From Gordionus sp. m RMFG-2023 (Eukaryota; Nematomorpha; Gordioida; Chordodea; Parachordodidae), in contig NC_088777.1 in the NCBI RefSeq assembly GCF_954871325.1, forward strand, positions 19,259,366-19,323,365: 64,000 nucleotides of DNA. Reading direction: 5' to 3'. The notes under the pieces are model-generated. The model had not been told where the DNA came from, did no database searches, and saw only the letters and a list, made by a program, of their open reading frames with translations. Each line of letters starts with the position of its first letter. The first letter of the stretch is position 1. The position numbers were made by a program, and so were the translations under genes. Shown here one piece after another: positions 58,600-64,000 of the stretch.

Positions 58600-60900
58600 A
58601 TGTTCAATTAGGGGGTTTCGGATATTGAAAGAATACAGCTGAGATAGTTGTATTTTATTATGTTTATGGTTAATCTTCGGCGTAGGTAGAATCCCTTGTT
58701 AGGATCCTCGGTTCTAGCAGACATCCGTTTTCCCAGCTCTTTAAAGAAGGCCAGGGCATGAGAGCCGAACGTCGTTAGAGTCGTGGCGATTAATGGTAGG
58801 AATGTATAATTGGCGAGAAGCGATGGCGAATATTTAGCTAGTTTATTCGCCACGGTAGTATAACATCCCTATTTATATTGGAAGGGGCAAGAGGATCGAT
58901 GCATGAGAAGTCCCAGGTTAAGAATTCCCCCCTTTTCTAGGGGATCATAGTCGAACCATCGGGCCGCTTACCATCGGAATTAAAAAGGCCAGTAGGTTCC
59001 AGGGTTGATAGGATGCCGGCGGATTTTAAGGGCCTGGCAATGGTATCATTGCATTATATGCCTAATAAATCTGCCTCTACAGCGCTTGTAGTTAACAGAT
59101 GTTTGAGAGAGGGTACAGTGATAAGGCGTTACCATATCGCAATTAAGTCTAAGACCGATCGCGTGACGTAGTTCTCATTGATTAGGAGCTGGTCAAGGTT
59201 TCGCGATGCGAAAGCCTCGAGAAATTCGTATCCACTATCTGCGGAAATGGAGAAGAGTAGAGAATGGTCCTCGGGTTGGCTCCTCGAGTTAAAGTATGCA
59301 ACGGAGTTGCCAACTAGAGGTTTATCCAATTCCTTCTGTAGTGCCGACAATGGAGGATCGACTAATGAGAGGGACTTCCATAAATCAATTGCCTGTATGA
59401 GTAAGGGGTCAGGATGTTTTGTGAGTGTGTGTATGATGGGCTCGCAGGACAGGCGAGAGGATATGAATGCACTAACGGAAAGTAGGGAAGACCTTATGTC
59501 AATGACCGATTTGGTTGGTAAGGTAGCCTGTAACCAAGATAGGTCTCCAAATTTAAGATTGAGTATATATTCTGTGAGGCGTTTAATCTCGAGTTCATGC
59601 GCAGGGAGGTTGTTGTATTGAAAGATTCGTGATGATCGGAGTATATATAGAATTCTTGGAATTAGAAGGTAGTTCTTTAATAAGAAAGCTTGGTGAGCTG
59701 GGAGACGGGATAGTGTATCGTGCATGAGGGATATCTCTCGTAAAAATTGGCGAAGAACTTGACTCGTCTTTACCTACTGGAGATCCGATATGTGTTAAAG
59801 CGTTCAATGGTGTATGATTGAACATAGTATGGTGGTTAAGGTCGATGATCCCAAGAGGACAATATTCGCCCTTGTCTTGATCAATTCGCAGTCACAAACT
59901 GCTCTCGTTGGATTTTATTATTTGGATTGCCTTCATAACTTCAGCCGGTGGGGCGCCTAGTATACCATACCAGTTATAAAGATTTAGCTTGCATCGGTCA
60001 TTAATGTCTCGTATTAGTCTATTAATGCCTAGACAGAATAAAAAGGGACCTAGAGGGTCACCTTGTTCCATCTCAAGAATAAATCAATCTATCTCCGAAT
60101 TGAAGATGCTAGGGAAGCATAACAATCGAAGATAAATTGTGAGTATTCTGGATAGAGGGTGAGGATTGGATTTAAAACGCACCACGCCTTAGAGAGTTAA
60201 AGGCGTTCGAGAAGTCTATAGCTTGGCGGTTAATCGGTGCCAAGTGGTTCCAATAGCGATTGGGCGAATATCTTTATTGGGGTTATGGAAAGCGATGAGT
60301 TTAGCTCCGTATATCAATGGAATAATGGCGGGTGGTATGCCTCGCAGTTGATTAATTGGGTAATTTTTTCTAAAACGTCACATTGTTGTGTTATGTAAGG
60401 TGCGGTTAGCTCTTGTAGGAATATTGGGCAAAACCCATCGAACTCAGGTGAGGAATTGCGTTTGAAGGAGAGAATAGCCTTACTAATGCTGCTTGCGGTA
60501 TAAGTAAATTAGCTTGGTATTGGTGAACAGGTCATTTTTGTGATTTATATTTTTATCTGTGTCATCACTCTTAAAAGTAATGTGATTGATGGGTAAGGGG
60601 TAGATAGTAGCATCCTTAACTTGCTAAGTCAGGGATTTTTTCGACCAGGAACTTTTAAGGTAGTAAAGGCAAATGACAGGGTGTCTAGCCAATGTTTTAC
60701 AGAAGAATAATTATTTAACAAGGAAGTCAAATTTTTTGACAGGTGTCTCACAACTTGTAGCCTTGCTTCCTTAGGTATTCGTGAAATTACAAATGGTTTT
60801 GATACAGTTAGAAATATTTCTACATTTGTGGAGTGGGCTGAGTCAAACGTCGAAGCAGTTGTGACAGTGGAGGTAGGGATTATTAGGCTAGTGAGCACAT
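58600..60900 (-). mobile_element. Broken non-LTR retrotransposon with RT and restriction-like endonuclease-type C-terminus
   Basis: GC-richer than its surroundings, read on the minus strand. An N-terminal region (60629-60898) has RIPKEARLQVVRHLSKNL and WLDTLSFAFTTLKVPGR. A reverse transcriptase follows: KAILSFKRNSSPEFDGF near 60420-60480, KDIRPIAIGTTWHRLTAK near 60230-60285, motif A DFSNAFNSLRR near 60186-60220 and EQGDPLGPFLFCLG near 60020-60070. A helical thumb-like segment spans 59129-59725. The C-terminus has KRPDGS (58952-58969), LTWDFSCIDPLAPS (58885-58920) and HALAFFKELGKRMSART (58725-58775). RPDG followed by a strand with Asp resembles the PD-(D/E)XK core (KPD...D) of LINEs that use a restriction-like endonuclease. 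Several frame changes and in-frame stops break it. The clade is not certain. Confidence 0.75.
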
Positions 60901-61990
60901 CAGCTAATGATGTGAATGGTTACTATGGGTTTAGTTGTGAGGGCAAGAGCAGAAAAGGCATTAAGGGTTCGAGGAATAGCTGGTAATAAGATGGGTATCC
61001 CAGAATGAGGATACTTTATTTTATGGTTACGATAAGATGTCAATAACCCCAATTTGGTTGCTTTAATAAGTTTATTATATAATGGGAGTTACATTTGGTA
61101 AGTGCTGTGCTGAGGACTGGTAGGCTCATGGATTAGGAATTTTTACCATATTTATGGTGAATGTGAATATCATTATTGTTAAAATTCACAAATGTGTTTA
61201 TGGCTGAATCTGTTCTATAGATATAAATTCATATAAGTAGAAGAATGTGATGAGATTTTTGTTGACAGTTGACACTAATAAATTTAAAATTTTCAATCAG
61301 AAATAATTCTATAATTTTCATTTTCCATCTTCAAATCGTTTATTATATGTAATCATGATTTGAAAGCTTTTTGCTAAGATGGTTTCAAGGGTAATTGATC
61401 TATATCATTTGTGGGAATTGTGATGAAGAAGAAGAAATACTGATGGTGAGTGGAACCAGAGTGTGTATACTTGAACACCAAGATTCAATAGAGCAGTATA
61501 ATATGCCTCAAGGAGGGCAAAAGCCCTTATTTAACATATGAGTTTGTAATCAATTTGGGTTGTCCCTACTTGCGGACGGCTTTTCTGCGTTGCTCATAAA
61601 AGGATTATCCACCACAGCCTTTTTCGAGTTTGGTGGGGGGGGGGCGAAATCATCAGTCCTGGCGTGTTCTTATCATCCCTTGGGCATGAAATAAGACTAT
61701 TATCTCCGTCAACTGATGGACAGTGGTCTCCAATTTTTATTAATATTGGTGATGTCACTACCAGCATTATGCAGGCCCTCGACCGTGTTCCGGATCTCTT
61801 CCAAATTGGCTTTTTTGTGTAATTTTGGATCCTTCATAATAATTATTAAAACTGTTAAATTAAGTGAATTTTTTTTTTTACAATTTTTTTCCATCAGATA
61901 TTTTTTTTCCCCCATAGTTTTTTCGTTGAGTTTTTTTTCCGGGATTACAAAAACTTGCAATTATCTTATATGTAATAAATGTATAAAAGA
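60901..61990. other. Probable 5' flank of the LINE and unassigned sequence
   Basis: Moderately GC-rich to about 61700, consistent with 5' sequence of the minus-strand LINE, but no conserved motif was recognised. A G-run lies near 61636. Short frames on both strands near 61709-61997 overlap and have no domain. Confidence 0.35.
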
Positions 61991-62019
61991 AGGCTAAAAT
62001 TTCTGCATCAACTACTAAG

Positions 62020-62140
62020 AAAGAAGATTGAAAAAATTAATGATTATATTAGTTTATAAGATAAAGGCAACGCAACTGTTATAATAATTGATGATTTTTA
62101 TGAATAAAATGAATTCTTTATTGAATACAAAAAAGGAAAT
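62020..62140 (+). mobile_element. Possible Penelope-like retroelement fragment
   Basis: Plus-strand translation gives DKGNATVIIIDDFYE, interrupted by stops, followed by EFFIEYKKG. DKGNATVxxxxxDY is a familiar phrase near the start of the Penelope-like reverse transcriptase. Only this one motif supports the call, and the surrounding 0.5 kb shows no second motif. Confidence 0.3.
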
Positions 62141-62759
62141 AATAACTAAACTTGGTATACCTCTCCATATATATGGTTTACTCAAGATTTAAAGACCGAA
62201 TATTTTATTTCGAAGCAATATTTGTTTTTTAAATTCTAGTCAAGATATTGATCTAAAATATTAAATGTCTGAAATAAAGATTGTTGACAATGTTATAAGT
62301 GAAATTATACTGAAAGAAGATTAGTTCTTAATAATAATACGAAGAATATAGTTTTCTATATCCACTTAATCATGATATAAAGATTGGATCAGGAGATTAT
62401 TTTAAAACCGAACTTTTAAAATGTTTTATCTCCTTGATTTTTTTGGGATAGTACTAGAATTTAGGTTTTCAAATTTTGCATATTGTTCTATCTCGACTTT
62501 TAAAAAGAATTAAAAGCAAGTTTTCTAAGAATAGTATAATATTAAATCTATGAGAAATAAATTCTACGACTTTCTCCATCAAAATATATGACAGGTATAT
62601 TTAAAATAATGCCCTCCTATCATGTTTAAAAAATGGATATAAGATATTTTTTATGATAGCTTTTTGTGCTCTCCTTTCAAAAGTAGTACTGGTAGCTCCT
62701 TACTTCTTGAAAATATTTATAAGGCACCTTTATAGAGTATAGTTATAGGTAATTCAAAT

Positions 62760-63174
62760 TAGTGATCTGCAAAGAAAGGCCCAGCCCGAATTCGGGCCGG
62801 GCTCGGGCCGAATTCTATTTAAAATAATCGGGTTCGGGCCGGGCCGGGCCTAATATTTTTAAAAAAAATCGGGCTGGGTCGGGTCGGACCTTGGAAATTT
62901 TATTAAATATATCTAAATTTATCAATTTTATAATGAATTTTTTATGTAAATAAATATTTTTGATTTAATTTATTGAAACTAAACGCTATATAACATATGT
63001 CTTTTATTTTAAGTAATTATAAAAATAATTTCTATATTTAAATAAATTCGGGCCTGGCCGGGCCGGTAAATTTTTTTAAAATAAATTTCGGATTCGGGCC
63101 GGGCCGGCAAAACTTTTTTAAAAAAATTTTGGGTCTGGCCGGGCTTTAAAAATTAGGCCCGATGCAGATCACTA
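62760..63174. mobile_element. Non-autonomous hAT element, TAGTGATCTGC family (415 bp, exact target duplication)
   Basis: The ends are TAGTGATCTGCAAAG and GATGCAGATCACTA, and both subterminal regions are packed with GGGCCGGGC motifs in opposite orientation. The exact octamer ATTCAAAT flanks it at 62752-62759 and 63175-63182. No coding capacity. Confidence 0.92.
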
Positions 63175-63539
63175 ATTCAAATATTGTTTTTATAATTTTA
63201 AAAAAAACACAGGAGTTATAGCCAATTTTGCAAAAATTGGTTCGACTAGCCCCAGTCTCCCCTATATAAATAAAAAAACCAAACTTTTGGAAGAAGACAC
63301 TCTTACAAAGTCTAGCGTCAGTCTCAATACAGTTGTAAAGTAGAATGAAAATAATATTGAAAAATTTTGCTTTATAAAAAGTATTCATATTCTAATGTCT
63401 GAGGAGAATTTGATGAATGATTTGATAGAATTGGTTAAATAAATTAAAGACCTTTTAATACTATGATTCTGTTTAAAGAAAAATTATTGATCCCATATTT
63501 TAAGATTTGAGACCTAGTAGTTGAGGAGTCAAAAAACTT

Positions 63540-64000
63540 CAAGCCAAAATGATAAGATAAACAAAGAATAAATTAATTTCTTTAAAGATTGATTCGGCCA
63601 AAAAAATTACTAAGAAATATTCTAGGAATAAATATACAATATATAAAAGGAAATAATATAATATTGAGAAATTTAGTTGTGAAGGAGGTCAAAGAGAGTG
63701 CAACTTTTGAATATTAGAATAATGATATTACAAACATGTGATTCAATTAAATTATTGAATCAATATTCACTGGAAAAGAAAGATGATATTAATAATAATG
63801 AAGACAATGAAGAATCAATTTAGAGGGGATGAAAGAAAATTTAACCACCAATGTGTATTGCATCAGGTGTGCACTCCAGTTACCTGTTAATGATTCCCTG
63901 AAAAATAATCACGATAAAATTATTTTAGACAAAGCAAGGGAATATTTGTTGAATATTTAAAACACAATTGTTAAAAATAATGAAAGGTTCAGTGCCAATA
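63540..64000 (+). mobile_element. Truncated hAT copy of the 46309 family, running off the window
   Basis: Closely follows 46690-47200: AGAAATATTCTAGGAATAAA, ATATAAAAGGAAATAATATA, then YCIRCALQLPVNDSLKNNH and ILDKARE in translation. No left terminal repeat (CAGGGATGTGAACC) precedes it, so the 5' end is lost. Stops interrupt the frame. Confidence 0.8.

Noticed and set aside
59178-59621. 147-codon plus-strand open frame
   Set aside because: It lies antisense to the LINE, whose minus-strand translation carries the recognisable domains; the plus-strand peptide has none.

Overview
The window is nuclear DNA from an AT-rich invertebrate animal; by eye it is roughly three-quarters A+T, and I cannot name the species. 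The evidence is GT-AG introns, an animal-type phospholipase gene of at least 17 exons, an extracellular leucine-rich-repeat (LRR) receptor gene, and a dense load of eukaryotic transposons, mostly hAT. No operons, bacterial genes, rRNA or intact tRNA genes were seen.

Region by region: 424-8707 holds a two-exon LRR gene (424-1900 and 8025-8707). It encodes a type I membrane protein of about 719 residues; its 6.1 kb intron contains three hAT relics and a degenerate tandem repeat. From 8708 to 22356 there is no host gene that I can support. That stretch holds LINE and hAT fragments, a purine-skewed tract, an array of about 85 bp units, a fossil LTR retrotransposon (14409-19017, minus strand) and a tRNA-derived SINE (about 20765-20914).

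From 22357 to 56510 lies one host gene, a DDHD1-type phosphatidic-acid-preferring phospholipase A1. I traced 17 exons by translation and splice phase. All 16 junctions are GT-AG and phase-compatible, giving an open frame of 1,118 codons from the first in-frame ATG, with the GHSLG nucleophile elbow and the conserved DDHD-domain blocks in order. Its introns hold at least eight small transposon families, many with exact 8 bp target duplications. Intron 16 holds the most unusual object here: a foldback-type element of about 5.8 kb (50164-55935). Its long inverted ends are arrays of a 14 bp unit with an 84 bp higher-order period, and other transposons are nested inside it.

From 56511 to 64000 there is no host gene. 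It holds a 97 bp tandem duplication, a broken non-LTR retrotransposon (58600-60900, minus strand) whose C-terminal region resembles a restriction-like endonuclease, a short hAT derivative with exact target duplication (62760-63174) and a truncated hAT copy running off the edge. The two host genes are unrelated in function. I see no new multi-gene system; the novelty is in mobile-element architecture, chiefly the foldback element.
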